This document shows, one piece after another, positions 1 through 10,639 of a DNA stretch of 64,000 nucleotides (its first letter is position 1; each line of letters opens with the position of its first letter). Both the position numbers and the translations under genes were made by a program. Under the pieces are notes generated by a model. The model had not been told where the DNA came from. It saw only the letters and a program-made list of their open reading frames with translations, and made no database searches. This DNA comes from Nemopilema nomurai (Eukaryota; Cnidaria; Scyphozoa; Rhizostomeae; Rhizostomatidae), in the NCBI GenBank assembly GCA_003864495.1, contig ML133387.1:1111311-1175310 (forward strand). The letters run 5' to 3'.

Positions 1-579
1 TTGATTTACGTCAGAAATGGTACTAGTGTGACTTTTGTACTAAAGGCCTTTTAGGCCATGCCCCTTTTGCTTTTTGTGGAAGGGTACGAGAAACGTTGGT
101 TTCTACAAGAGAAAAAAATTAGTAAAAAGTAAAGAATTCTCTCTGTCCTGGTAGAAGACAAAGCAATGTTACAAGACGAAAGGTAAGCATTTTGAATGGA
201 ATAGTATCTGCATCACCTAGGCCCTTCAGATACTTTAACAAAACATCAACATCGTCGTTTCTAAAAGACTGAACAATCCAAGAACACCCCAAAAACACCC
301 TAAGAACAAGCGATTAAGCGACTGAACACCCTTTCAAACATATCAAAATCGGCATATTATTCGAAAAATAATTTGGTGAGTCAATAAAAATTAATTTTGG
401 GGCGGGAAAGGGCCTGATAAGTCTAATGCTGTTGGTGTTGTTACAACCAACTGATGTTTTGCGCGTTTAAAGTGTGAACGGGGGTTTGTACACGGGAACA
501 ATATCGAGTTTGACTCCCTTTGTGCATTCAAGCAAATTCCCGTTGTTTTGAAATCATTGAAGACATTAAGAAGATATTG

Positions 580-797
580 TTAAAAAATTTCGTTTATTTT
601 AGCAGTAATATCTTTATGAGCATTTAATCAATTATTATCAAAAGTACGACATATTGCGGTATTTAAAAAAAAGCGCCAAAGGCAACCCTAGATGGCAAAA
701 ACCAACAAACTGAGGGGTCCGATTCGAGCATTTACGGCAGCAGTAGGAACTTATTAATAATTTGTAGTTCTAGGGTGGGGGCCAATTCGAGGATTTA
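580..797. repeat. Nested fragment of the 'CGAGGATTTACGGTA' MITE family
   Basis: The interior of the Mutator-like element carries sequence related to the element at 35834-36141, ending with CCAATTCGAGGATTTACGGTA-type sequence at about 777-797. Only the right half is recognisable. Confidence 0.5.
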
Positions 798-1065
798 CGG
801 TAGTTCTAGTGAGATTATCATGGTCCCATTCGAGCACGGGCCCCAAAAATATGCCCCTCTTATGCCCTCTTTTAAGTCGCAAACTGCGGTCCTGCTGCTA
901 CCCTCTAACAAGTCCTACACTGTGCATTTTCTGTTTCATTTGTCAACAATTCCTTATAAAAACCAGTCCAGGAATTGGGCCTGCGAATGCACCGGCTGGG
1001 GACGTCAAGAGAGAAGCTGTGTCTCCTTCTGCTTGCACTGGTAAACTAGCTGGCGTGCACTAGCA

Positions 1066-1091
1066 CACAGAATAGAGATCTCTATTCTGTG
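1066..1091. repeat. Perfect 26-bp palindrome
   Basis: CACAGAATAGAGA is followed directly by its reverse complement. It lies inside the Mutator-like element just outside the right terminal arm and could extrude as a cruciform. Function unknown. Confidence 0.7.
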
Positions 1092-1938
1092 ACTAGCATA
1101 CCGTGACCATTTGGACAAATCAACGGATGGGAAGAACAATTGTTTGGAAGACAATAGGTAGTCAAGTGACATGTCACATTTTTACATTGTCACAGGATGT
1201 GAAAGATTTTCAAAACAACGGGATCAAACTCGATATTGTTCCCGTGTACAAACCCCCGTTCACACTTTTAACGCGCAAAACATCAGTTGGTTGTAACAAC
1301 ACCAACAGCATTAGACTTATCAGGCCCTTTCCCGACCCAAAATTAATTTTTATTGATTGACCAAATTATTTTTCGAATGATATGCCGATTTTGATGCGTT
1401 TTAAATGGTGTTCAGCCGCTTAATCGCTTGTTCTTAGGGTGTTCTTGGGGTGTTCAGCCTGTTCTTGGAGTGTTCAGTCTTTTAGAATCGACGACATCAA
1501 CATCAACAACAAGTGTTAACATGCTTAGAAAAACTAGGCCGTATATTAAACATCCCTCGCAGTAATCTCTTAATGAGTGGATTGTTACCAAATGACAAAC
1601 TTGAATCTGGAGTCATAATGTTGGATAATGCTGAACGAGCAATGTTCATAGCAGAGTAGCCCAAATTATGTTTGTTAAACAGTTCTGTTAGGAAATTAAT
1701 TCCATGATTAAAAGAATAATGTGTGGGCCATATGTCCACTCTTTGACAAAAAACAAACCATCTGTCTAAATAGGTGGAATATTGTTTTGAAGTACCAGAT
1801 GACCAAGATGAATCAATTATATATTTGGCTTCAGATGATATACCTATTTGTAATCTTTGGTTCCAGATATCATGCCATCTAGCAGTTGCAGAGACTTGTG
1901 TAGTGGGTGCACAGCTTGTGGGCGGTTTGGCAGTAACA

Positions 1939-3178
1939 TTAGATGCTTGCTGGAAGGCATAACAATTTGTTCAGAAGCACATTAATATGGAGTTGTTGCT
2001 CATGGAGATTCCAAACCCCTCTTGTCCTTGTACTGCCTAAGACAGCTCCCCAACCAGTAGATGAGGCATCAGTAGCAATAACCATTTCAGGATTAGAGAT
2101 TGCCACATCATTAAATGAGCTTTCAACATTATCAATCCACCATCTTAAGTCATCATAGGCTGTTTTAGACAGTGATGTGGCATGGTCAAAATTGCCCTTA
2201 AAAATAGCTAGTGCCTGAATTTTGTCATTTTCTAATGATCTATGGTGTAAAGGCCCAAATTTAACAGGAGGGAATGTGCTCACAATTTAGCCTATCACTG
2301 ATGCAATATCTCTTATTGATAGGTTATGAGACATGCACAATTTGGAACATTTATCTTTGATTTTCAATACTTTGGTTGATGGGAGGGTGACCTTCATTGT
2401 TTCTGAATTGATAGTAAATCCTAGATAGGTGACACACTTAGAAGGAACAAAATTAGATTTTTTAGGATAAATAACAAAACCTAAGAAATCCAACAATTTG
2501 ATTGTTTCAACAGTAGCTTTAATACAAGCATCATATGATTCATCAATTATTAAGATATCATCAATATATGCTGAGACAATATAACCTTGCTTTCTCAAGA
2601 ACGCTAAAGCAGGTTTTAATAATTTTGTAAACTTCCTTTGACCAGAACATAATCCATTTGGTAACACTAAGAACTTAAACAGTTTCACAGTCACAGTGAT
2701 ACTTGAATTTCAGATACTTTTGACAGGATTCAGATATGGCTACTGAATAATAATCATCCTTTATATCCACAGTACACATAAAACAATTTTGTCTAACTAA
2801 TTTGATAACCTTGTCAAAGGTGTCCATCTTAAAATGCATATATGGCATAGACTTGTTCAATTTCCGCAAATTAAGAATAAGTCTAAAAGAAACACCATCT
2901 TTTGGGACAAGGAAAATTTGGGAGATAATTTCATCTCCTTCATGATCACATTCTGTTATAACATGTTTATCCTGTAATGTTTTAATCTCTGCTAGAATAA
3001 ACTCATTTTCTTCAGCTGAAAATGGCACAGCATAATTTCTCTCAAAATTGCGAGGCAATGAGAATTCAAGCTGTAAACCAGCTACAGTTTGTAAAGTTTC
3101 AAAATCACTAGTGACAGTATACCAACGTTCCAGATGATTTTTAAGTGCACCTGCTCTAAATGTGTCAATCTTGAACAA
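1939..3178 (-). pseudogene. DIRS copy 1 reverse transcriptase / RNase H remnant
   Basis: Open stretches 3178-2675, 2694-2287 and 2283-1939 together encode a DIRS reverse transcriptase. The palm motif YIDD is followed by ILIID, and upstream LVPKDG and RLILNLRKLN match the usual finger region. The RNase H start is seen as VIATDASSTGWGAVLG with its first catalytic aspartate. A short repeated CACTGT tract near 2690 marks a frameshift, a stop separates the last two stretches, and RNase H ends abruptly after LHINVL, where the 571-bp deletion joins to the region before the recombinase. Non-functional. Confidence 0.8.
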
Positions 3179-3239
3179 AAGATATTTGGTCAGTTTAGGG
3201 AGAAATTAAATAAAATTATTTACATTTATCCCTTGTAGG

Positions 3240-4430
3240 GCTCCTGCTTCCGCCAATATGGACGAGACTTCTGGCCTTTCTCTAAAAAAGGCTGCTGAGT
3301 AGGGCCATTATAAAAAGAGTGCTGTGTTCGCCTATTGGAAACTGGTATCTACCTATCATGTTGTCTATAACTAGTAGACTGAGGCATCGGTTGAGTAGCA
3401 GCAGGACAAGACGTTTAGACTCCCTTTCTTGCTTCAGGCGTTTTTCAATATCGTCTCCAAACAAATGGTTTGAGACTACAGGAGTAGGGTGACATAGTCC
3501 CTGTACATCCTTGTTAAGAATAGGTCTTATATTAAGTCTTCGTAAATTTGAGATATTGACACTGGCATTAGAGAGAACAGATAGTGCATCAAAGGCTTTC
3601 AAAACAATAGTCTTTGTGTCAATAAGGCTATGATTCATTTCTGCAAGAAGTAAATCATCAGCAAAAGTTGAAATGATGTGGGAGGATTTAGCAACAGAAT
3701 GGTGAACATCATATAATTTCCTCTCCCTAGCCAAAACAGAATCCTTAAATGAAGGCATTTTCATTATCAACTTTGGCATAGCTGGAACAGAAATACTCTC
3801 AAGGCTAAGGAGGGTGCTTGTGCCTCTTAAAAACCTGAGTTTCTCTTAAAAACTACTTTTCTGCTGGGGTTTTTCCATTGTTCCTCAATTTTTGAGGCCA
3901 GCTTATCAGGGGAAAGACCCTTTCCTTTCTTGTCTAAAACTGCCGGATAACTCACTATCAACAAAGTCCAAAACTTCTTCTTCCATATTAAGAACTGGGA
4001 AAGATGCCTCAGAATTTACTGCGGAAGGCACATGAAACAATGAGTCAATATCCACTCGCTTTGAACGTTTGGATGATATAGCATCCTGATTTTCAACGGA
4101 AGAAAATGCTTCCGGATAACATTTGGTGTGAGACACAGAATCGTGCTCAAATGAATTATGGTTCTGACATACAGACATTTTATCATAAGACCCCTTGCGA
4201 CGAGTTGGTGAATGCTGGTCAGGTCTTACAACTGTGCAGGAAGAACTCCGCTCTTTATCCCTGCTTATATTATAATTAATGAACTCTTTAAAAATTCCAG
4301 TCAATTCGTTCAAATCCCTTCGTACATTCAATAAATCTAACGACGAATGCGTATGAAGAAAACCTGGTTGTGTTTCGGAAGAAGACCCAGGATCGACTTC
4401 AACTCCTGAACCTTGCACGTGTGGGGTCAA
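3240..4430 (-). pseudogene. DIRS copy 1 gag-like ORF remnant
   Basis: Two open stretches, 4430-3906 and 3779-3282, carry the first-ORF protein of the DIRS element. The same protein start is found in copy 2 at 21163 onward. It is polar and serine-rich, and I see no zinc knuckle. The reading frame changes between the two stretches, and the last part reads in a different frame from the one where the conserved C-terminal residues (tryptophan, arginine and lysine rich, near 3240-3280) lie. The family role would be a structural or nucleic-acid-binding protein; here it is broken. Confidence 0.6.
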
Positions 4431-4869
4431 AGGTCACTAGTAGCATACAAATTTTCCTGGTTATCCCCATAACTAAAAACCAAATTGCAACTAGTGTAAA
4501 TATCTACGCTAGATGTAGCTTGAAATAAGAATGGAATACGATAAATTCAAAAAGAAAAAAGTGAAATACCGACTTGTTCATACACTTGGCTCCACTGGCT
4601 TCTTAGCAGCTGGAAACACCATACCAACAGGTTGAAGGTCGAACGCAGCGCGTTGCTCGTATAAATACCGATAGGAGTTTGGGTTCTAGTTATGGAAAAT
4701 AATCGCAATTAAGCTGGACGTTGCGAAAGACAGTGTTGATCTAGACAACTCTCTACCTTTGCTTTACAACAGAAGTGAGATTACTGTAACTTTTGTACTA
4801 GAAGCCATAAAATCAGTGTGTCTTTTGCTTTCTGTGGAAGGGTAACAGAAAAGAGTTTAACATTAGCTT

Positions 4870-5860
4870 GTGAAGATAAGTATACATTTGTTAATTACGT
4901 CGATTAAACAACTTTTAAGGTTTACAAACTGTATTTTTAATTTCTCTCTCCCCCCTAATTATTATAAAGGGTTTAAAAGGGATAGTTACCAGCCTTTGTA
5001 TCTAGCAATCGCGGAATTTTTTTTACTGATTCCAACGGCAGTTTTTTGCAAATTTGTCAAAGATTAAATTTTCAAAAGAAAATTTAAATTATCTTTCAGC
5101 ACATTTTATACGTTTTATTCTTTGTGGGTAGTGGTAAAAACGTTCAAAATAGGCCTAAATCTAGCTGTGAGGCACGTTTGTTGTCATATTCTTGAATTGT
5201 GATTGGCTGATGGGGTTTGCAGAATTTTGGTCGCTTAGCCAATCAAAGGTTTGGGGCCTATGCTCTTAAAGACACCTTTTCAAATTCATGTTTCTCTTAT
5301 CATTTGAAGCCGAATTTTATTGCGAGCCGTTCATTATTGTTATTATTTAATAATCTTGCATTACCAGATCAGTTTTAACTGATTAATTTATTGTTGCCTT
5401 GTTGATAAAAATAATCTCTTGGGCTGAAAATAACCTTTTTTAAATTTTTTTATGTCCGTATTTCTAAAGTGAATTCTCAAATACTTTTAGGCTCTCAATA
5501 AAGGCCTTATTTTTCATCTGTTTAGTTTTTTGTCAATCATATTTTTAATAAATTTCTAGGTAGTTAATTTCTGTGTCCTATATCAATTGTAAAAAAAATT
5601 AGAAATTTTATTTTAAATCACAATTCTTATAAAATTTCACTTTTAAAGTTTTTTCGCAAATAAGTGATCAAAATATGAAAAGTATAGACAACCTTTGAAG
5701 TTTTCTTGCATTATGCTGAAAGAGAATTTTACCAATTAATTTTCAACTGAAGAGAGCCAAAATCAGTCTTTAAGTTGAATTATTATTTTTAAATGTGTTT
5801 TAAAAGTTTTCACAACGTTCATATTTCTCGTCATTAACAGGGTCATTCCATGTATATTCT
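4870..5860. other. AT-rich intergenic stretch
   Basis: No convincing coding signal is seen. Homopolymer-rich AT sequence separates DIRS copy 1 from the palindromic element. Confidence 0.5.
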
Positions 5861-5870
5861 ACTCCGTTTC

Positions 5871-7316
5871 AGCATAGCGGACAAATCTTGATTGGTTGTT
5901 GGCGAGATCCCCTTCTTGGGAATCCTCCAGGCAATACACCAATCACGTTGCGAGAATCAACCTCAGAAGGCCAAATTTCAGCATTTTAACCATTTCTCGT
6001 TTAAAAAACCCGGTGTAAAATTTGCTAGCATATTTTGGTTACTTTTTTCGACTAAACTACTCTTGAATCTTATATCTAAAAATCTACCGCGAACATTTGC
6101 TCGATCTTTCTCGGTTGAAGAAATATCGCTATTCAAATACAGTGCAAGTTGTACTTACCACTCACTAGACATTATCCACCCTCTTTATTGAAATTTATGT
6201 TGAAATTATACCAATTTTTTGGAAATAAGATGCTTTTGCATTTGCCACTGGACTAGAATTCAATCAATGGCGACAGCACGTAACTCTTCAACGGAAAGTG
6301 GCGGGAAAATATCACGTGCTATCGCCTCCTTTTATACTGGTTCAGGGGCGCAGCTAGGATATTTGTAGGGCAGGGTTGCTTGGTAGAAATGGGGCATAGT
6401 GACATTGGATTTCCATGGGAATAGGGCAAAATTCACTTCCTTGCCAAAAAGGGCAGGGGTTGTGAAATTATTGTAAAAATTAAAATGTGTGTATTATCAA
6501 AATTATTGTAAAGATGTGTGTCATCTGATTTTGAATTGAAAGACAGATTTGGAAAGAACAGATATGGAAAACCTCAAACTGAAGGCAGCCAAGTTTATAA
6601 GCGTACTTCAGTTTAAAACCAATTATTTTTCTTCTTCACAAACCGTATCATGAGGCCCACGCCACGAGGTCAAAGAGGGCAATCACAGGGGCGCATCTTA
6701 GGGGGAGGGGGTTGTGGGGGTTACAACCCCTGCCCTTTTTGACAACGAAGTGAATTTTGCCCTATTCCCATGGAAATCTAATGTCTTTATGCCCCATTTC
6801 TACCACGAAACCCCTGCCTTTAAAATATCCTAGTTGCGCCCCTGAACCAGTATAAAAGGAGGCGATAGCACGTGATATTTTCCCGCCACTTTCCGTTGAA
6901 GAGTTACGTGCTGTCGCCATTGATTAAATTCTAGTCCAGTGGCAAATGCAAAAGCATCTTATTTCCAAAAAATTGGTATAATTTCAACAGAAATTTCAAT
7001 AAAGAGGGTGGATAATGTCGAGTGAGTGGTAAGTACAACTTGCACTGTATTTGAATAGCGATATTTCTTCAACCGAGAAAGATCGAGCAAATGTTCGCGG
7101 TAGATTTTTAGATATAAGATTCAAGAGTAGTTTAGTCGAAAAAAGTAACCAAAATATGCTAGCAAATTTTACACCGGGTTTTTTAAACGAGAAGTGGTTA
7201 AAATGCTGAAATTTGGCCTTCTGAGGTTGATTCTCGCAACGTGATTGGTGTATTGCCTGGAGGATTCCCAAGAAGGGGATCTCGCCAACAATCAATCAAG
7301 ATTTGTCCTCTATGCT
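5871..7316. mobile_element. Large palindromic Mutator-like element (~590-bp arms)
   Basis: The two arms (5871 to about 6462 and about 6725 to 7316) are inverted copies that differ at only a few percent of positions and start AGCATAG(C/A)GGACAAATC. The flanks are a perfect 9-bp direct repeat CTCCGTTTC (5862-5870 and 7317-7325), which fits Mutator-like transposition. The centre is G-rich and has no transposase. Identical 99-codon open frames in each arm (5892-6191 plus and 7295-6996 minus) are a by-product of the inverted repeat. Within each arm, sequence from 6343 inward and its mirror ending at 6844 starts CAGGGGCGCA, a hAT-like terminus. Confidence 0.8.
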
Positions 7317-7329
7317 CTCCGTTTCAAAT

Positions 7330-8380
7330 GTTTTAGAGTTTTTATTGAGAAAACATTGATATGAAAACTTTGAGTCGTTTCCTCAATATCTTTACATGTT
7401 TGGTGTTTGAAACTTCACAATAATTTTGCTAGCTTTCCATCTTTGGGCCTTATGTTTTAGCCTAAACCATTTACTAGTTCATGATGCTAAGGTGGCTTTG
7501 TAAATTTTCAGAAAAACGCACAAAATTCAGTTGCCAGGAAGGAAGCTAGGGATGATGAGATTTATCGCAAATTCAAAGACTAATGTATGGACCTATTACT
7601 TTATGCCATTATTCTCTTCTGCATCTTGCTTCCCTTCTTCTTATTCCTCTTCCTCCCATTCTTCTTTTCTAAAATTTCCCTCTTTTTCGTTTCACCAGCT
7701 GTTTGACTGAACAAGGTCGTAGGCACAGCGTCATAAAACAACAAGCATCATTTTTGGTTTACAGCTGTTCTGTCACGACATGATTGGGCCCTGTCTGCTT
7801 GAGTGATGCCTTACGAAGCTAAACAACTACTATGGACATTTGCTATTAGGCTTATAAAAATGATACCAGCCAAGGCTCTTATTGCTGTGTCTTAAGAAGT
7901 AGCATGTTAGACAACGGCTGAGAAACGATAGCCAGAGAAACGATATCATAAGTTTTCTCAATTAACTTGGTCCAACTGACTGTTTTCATTGAATTATAAT
8001 GTCCCCAACTTCAGCCAATTAAAGCATGTCGCTAATATCCAATGCCACAAAAGAATAACATATACAATGTAACGACAATTGCATTTTTGTTTTAAAACAA
8101 ATTCTCAGTAAGTATGTTGTTATTGTTGCTGTATAATATGTATAATGTTGGGAAGCTTAACAAAGAAATTAAACATTTAACATAATAGATACTTAAACCT
8201 TTCTAAAGAGCTTCCAATTGCGTAGGAACAAACATTAAGAGTAGGCCCAAACTTTTTTGCGTGAACTATGCCATATTTAATTATCTTTGTGTTAAATCAA
8301 CATAAGTAGCTAATTCTAAAACTAGCATATCAACAACAGTAGTAGAGCATACGTTATTATAGATACATACATTAGCATTA
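7330..8380. other. Intergenic, nothing recognised
   Basis: AT-rich sequence 3' of receptor gene 1, without a supportable gene, RNA or repeat boundary. Confidence 0.4.
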
Positions 8381-8463
8381 TTCAAGACAAATTGTTTATT
8401 CTGACTAATGTTCCCTTACGGTCCAAGAATTCAAATTCCCAAAAGATACACTTGTGAATGAGC

Positions 8464-8469
8464 TTTATT
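8464..8469 (-). promoter_or_regulatory. Possible polyadenylation signal for receptor 1
   Basis: TTTATT on the plus strand gives AATAAA on the minus strand about 290 bp after the stop codon of receptor 1. Another candidate is at 8395-8400. Confidence 0.35.
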
Positions 8470-8756
8470 CCATTGGACTTGTTGACCCCATAGCTTAAAC
8501 CAACCATCATTTGGAAAAGTGAGAAAAAATGATATTGAACAACACATTGGCGAGGTTGGAAGTAAGTTAAGAAAATATTTGTGGCTGTTGAACACAAATT
8601 TGCAATAAACTAGGTGTCGCTCGAAGCAAAAAACTAAGTAATCGCAAGCAGGTCCTGAGTTCCATTCTCTTTTACCCTTTTTGTATGTTTTGATGGACTG
8701 AAAATGTCCCGAAATGAAATTTTTTTAAATGAAATGCAGCCCTGTTACTTGAACCT

Positions 8757-9901
8757 TCAAATTGTAGATTCTTTCCTGCCGCTATGTACTGCATAAGTAT
8801 GTTGTACACTTTTGCAATTGGATTCAGTTGTCGGATATGGAGAAACTGTGCTGGAGTTTCTGCTACACAGCTTGAAAACTTCTTTTCTGAATGCAGAACC
8901 AGTTAGACAATATAGGAGCCAGTTAATGGAAGAGTTGATGATGATGCCAAGCTTAGCTACTGCAAATGACTTGTCGATTGTGTCCCAGTTGCTGTGTTGG
9001 CCTGCGTTCCCAACCATCCAAAAACATTGACTAACACACTGCCAGCCAAGCAGAATTATGAAGAAAAAAGTGACAAAAAGAAGCATTCTCGTGATCTGTC
9101 GCTGTTGCTTGACCCTCTCCTGTCTCTTCCCCTCAGCTGTAGCAAAGATGTTGCTTGAGATTTCAGCACGTTGTTTCATGGACACAATGATACAGCCATT
9201 GAGAAACAGAATGCCGAACCATGGCACAAGAACAAGAAACATGCAGTGAATCCAAAACTCATAATCCGCACCACCCCCCGTTTTGGCAAAGTCTGTTTCG
9301 ACAATTGCAAACGTTCCATTTACTTGTCCGGGACGGTATATAAAGAAATGCGGGGTGTTGATAAGGAATGCTAGAAAAAGAATGATTCCAATGCTTCCAA
9401 TGGTGCGTAACTGGTTGCATAGGATTTTCGCTTTCAGGGGCACCTTAACAATCACATACCGACTGATAGTGACACCAACAAGCAACCAGATGCTGGAGAC
9501 GACTAGGAACGAAAGGGTTGGAAATCCAACATAGGAATAGAAAGCAGCATATGCATAACTGTTTGTTATGAGTGGCATGGCTGAAGGTATCGAATTGGTA
9601 AGAATAAAGAAGAACAAAAGCAAGCAATCGACAGAACCCAAGGCAATCAAATAAATACAGGTCGAGGAGCTGCTGTCGATTCGTCTTTTCAACAGCCGAA
9701 TCCAGACGAAGATGGAAAGCACGTTGCCAAGCAAGCCAAAAGCGCTGATAAGGATCCCAAGAGGGACGCTTGTCACCCAGTGCATCAGCACGTTAGTGCC
9801 CTAAAACAAAGAGGGATGAGATTAACGAGTGATAATGCTTCTTCGGTAGAGAGCATTGAAAAAAGCTTCTGCATGCTTACATTTGTACTTTTGCCAGACA
9901 T
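8757..9901 (-). CDS. Class A (rhodopsin-type) peptide-receptor-like GPCR 1
   Basis: Seven-helix receptor in the plasma membrane, most like FMRFamide/neuropeptide receptors; the ligand cannot be named. The main exon is 9800-8757. An acceptor (TTTTAG) lies at 9801, and a likely 21-bp first coding exon MSGKSTN (9901-9881) ends at a GTAAGC donor, leaving an 80-bp phase-0 intron. That gives 354 aa with an N-glycosylation site right across the splice. Numbering from codon 9791: helix 1 N23 (GLLGN), helix 2 D55, helix 3 ends SRY (R111) instead of DRY, helix 7 NSSIN...Y replaces NPxxY, and TRMLL opens helix 6. Unusually, both cysteines of the standard helix 3-loop 2 disulphide are missing (serine at position 86, no cysteine in loop 2). 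Paralogue of the receptor at 46597. Confidence 0.85.
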
Positions 9902-10230
9902 CTTATAAGTGACAAAAAATTTTCAAAGGAGCTCGGACATAGACTTCGCGTTTAATTGGCAAATTTGATAAAGACAGTCATTTAGCAAAAGTATCTGACT
10001 AGAAATTAAAGTCGTCATATTTTGAAAAACATCTTTTTATGTTGCTAAACGAACCAAAATGTATTAAAAACATCTAATAGAATGACTTACAAAATGAATA
10101 AGGTGCAAATATTTCTCTCTAGATTTGATGTTTTGTTCTCAAGGGATATTCTTTTCTGGCAAGAGTTATATAATTTATGAACAAGTGTTTTGCGGTAAAA
10201 AACTTCACAATAGCTATAAAAAGTGGAACC
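9902..10230. other. Upstream of receptor 1, likely promoter/5' UTR
   Basis: AT-rich sequence directly upstream of the proposed first exon. No clear TATA box or other motif can be assigned. Confidence 0.25.
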
Positions 10231-10242
10231 AGTTTTTGAAAC

Positions 10243-10370
10243 ACGAGAGGGTGATGAGAAGAGCGCATGATTGGTTATAATTGACCAATCAACGTTACTT
10301 AAAAGACAGCTTTTAGGAGATCCCAAGGGAAAAGACGAACTCTTTCTGTCTACAAAGAGTGGGGTTTTTC
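10243..10370. repeat. Dispersed repeat, family shared with 20750-20880
   Basis: About 130 bp with strong similarity to 20755-20880, including a near-palindrome ATTGGTTATAATTGACCAAT and a shared run GACGAACTCTTTCTGTCTAC. The near-palindrome carries two CCAAT-type boxes facing each other. Class unknown. Confidence 0.55.
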
Positions 10371-10535
10371 ATTGAAATGTAGGTTGAAATATCCATTGAA
10401 ATATGTGCTACACAACATTGTTTGCGGGGCGAGGGGACTTGACACCTTGCGCGATGCGTAAATTAGAGCAAGTGTTCCAAGACTTTTGGCAGAGATTGTA
10501 GGTGAAAGGACCCGCATTGTGCTCCTATACCCTAA

Positions 10536-10635
10536 CTCTTCTGTTCTATTCTATTCTGTTATATTCTTTTCTATTCTATTCTATTATGTTCTATTCTATT
10601 CTATTCTATTCTATTCTATTCTACTCTACTCTATA
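10536..10635. repeat. (TTCTA)n pentanucleotide microsatellite
   Basis: About 100 bp of imperfect to perfect TTCTA units, drifting to CTACT at the right end. Confidence 0.95.
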
Positions 10636-10639
10636 CAAT

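Larger units (their letters stand above)
253..1493. mobile_element. Mutator-like foldback element with ~290-bp terminal inverted repeats
   Basis: The left arm (253 to about 555) and right arm (about 1207 to 1493) are inverted copies with only scattered mismatches and small indels. Both begin CGTCG, then TTCT or ATTCT, then AAAAGACTGAAC. The element is flanked by a perfect 10-bp direct repeat ACATCAACAT (243-252 and 1494-1503), and the empty site is visible in DIRS copy 2 near 23355-23375. Long terminal repeats with a 9-11 bp duplication are typical of Mutator-like elements. No transposase is seen inside, so it is a non-autonomous (MITE-like) member. Confidence 0.8.
138..1800 (-). pseudogene. 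DIRS copy 1 tyrosine recombinase fragments
   Basis: The N-terminal (SAM-like, DNA-binding) part of the recombinase reads on the minus strand from about 1800 to 1504 and matches copy 2 at 23070-23370. It resumes from 242 down to 138 on the other side of the inserted Mutator-like element; this part matches copy 2 at 23380-23475. The first catalytic arginine region is just reached when homology ends at 138, so the HxxR and tyrosine parts are absent. Confidence 0.7.
138..4703 (-). mobile_element. DIRS-type tyrosine-recombinase retroelement, copy 1 (broken)
   Basis: Read on the minus strand this holds a gag-like region, reverse transcriptase, RNase H start and tyrosine-recombinase pieces in DIRS order, matching the plus-strand copy at 20933-23901. 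The 5' terminal repeat is at about 4660-4703 (same 45-bp terminal sequence as copy 2). Homology stops at about 138, inside the recombinase, so the 3' end and second terminal repeat are missing. Compared with copy 2 it lacks about 571 bp (copy 2 positions 22320-22890), so most of RNase H is gone. A 1.24-kb Mutator-like element (253-1493) splits the recombinase. There is one frameshift near 2675-2694 and an in-frame stop near 2284. It cannot move on its own. Confidence 0.85.

Noticed and set aside
5892..7295. Two 99-codon open frames with almost the same protein on opposite strands
   Set aside because: They are the two arms of one inverted repeat; there is no domain, and the solo arm at 16816 does not keep the frame.
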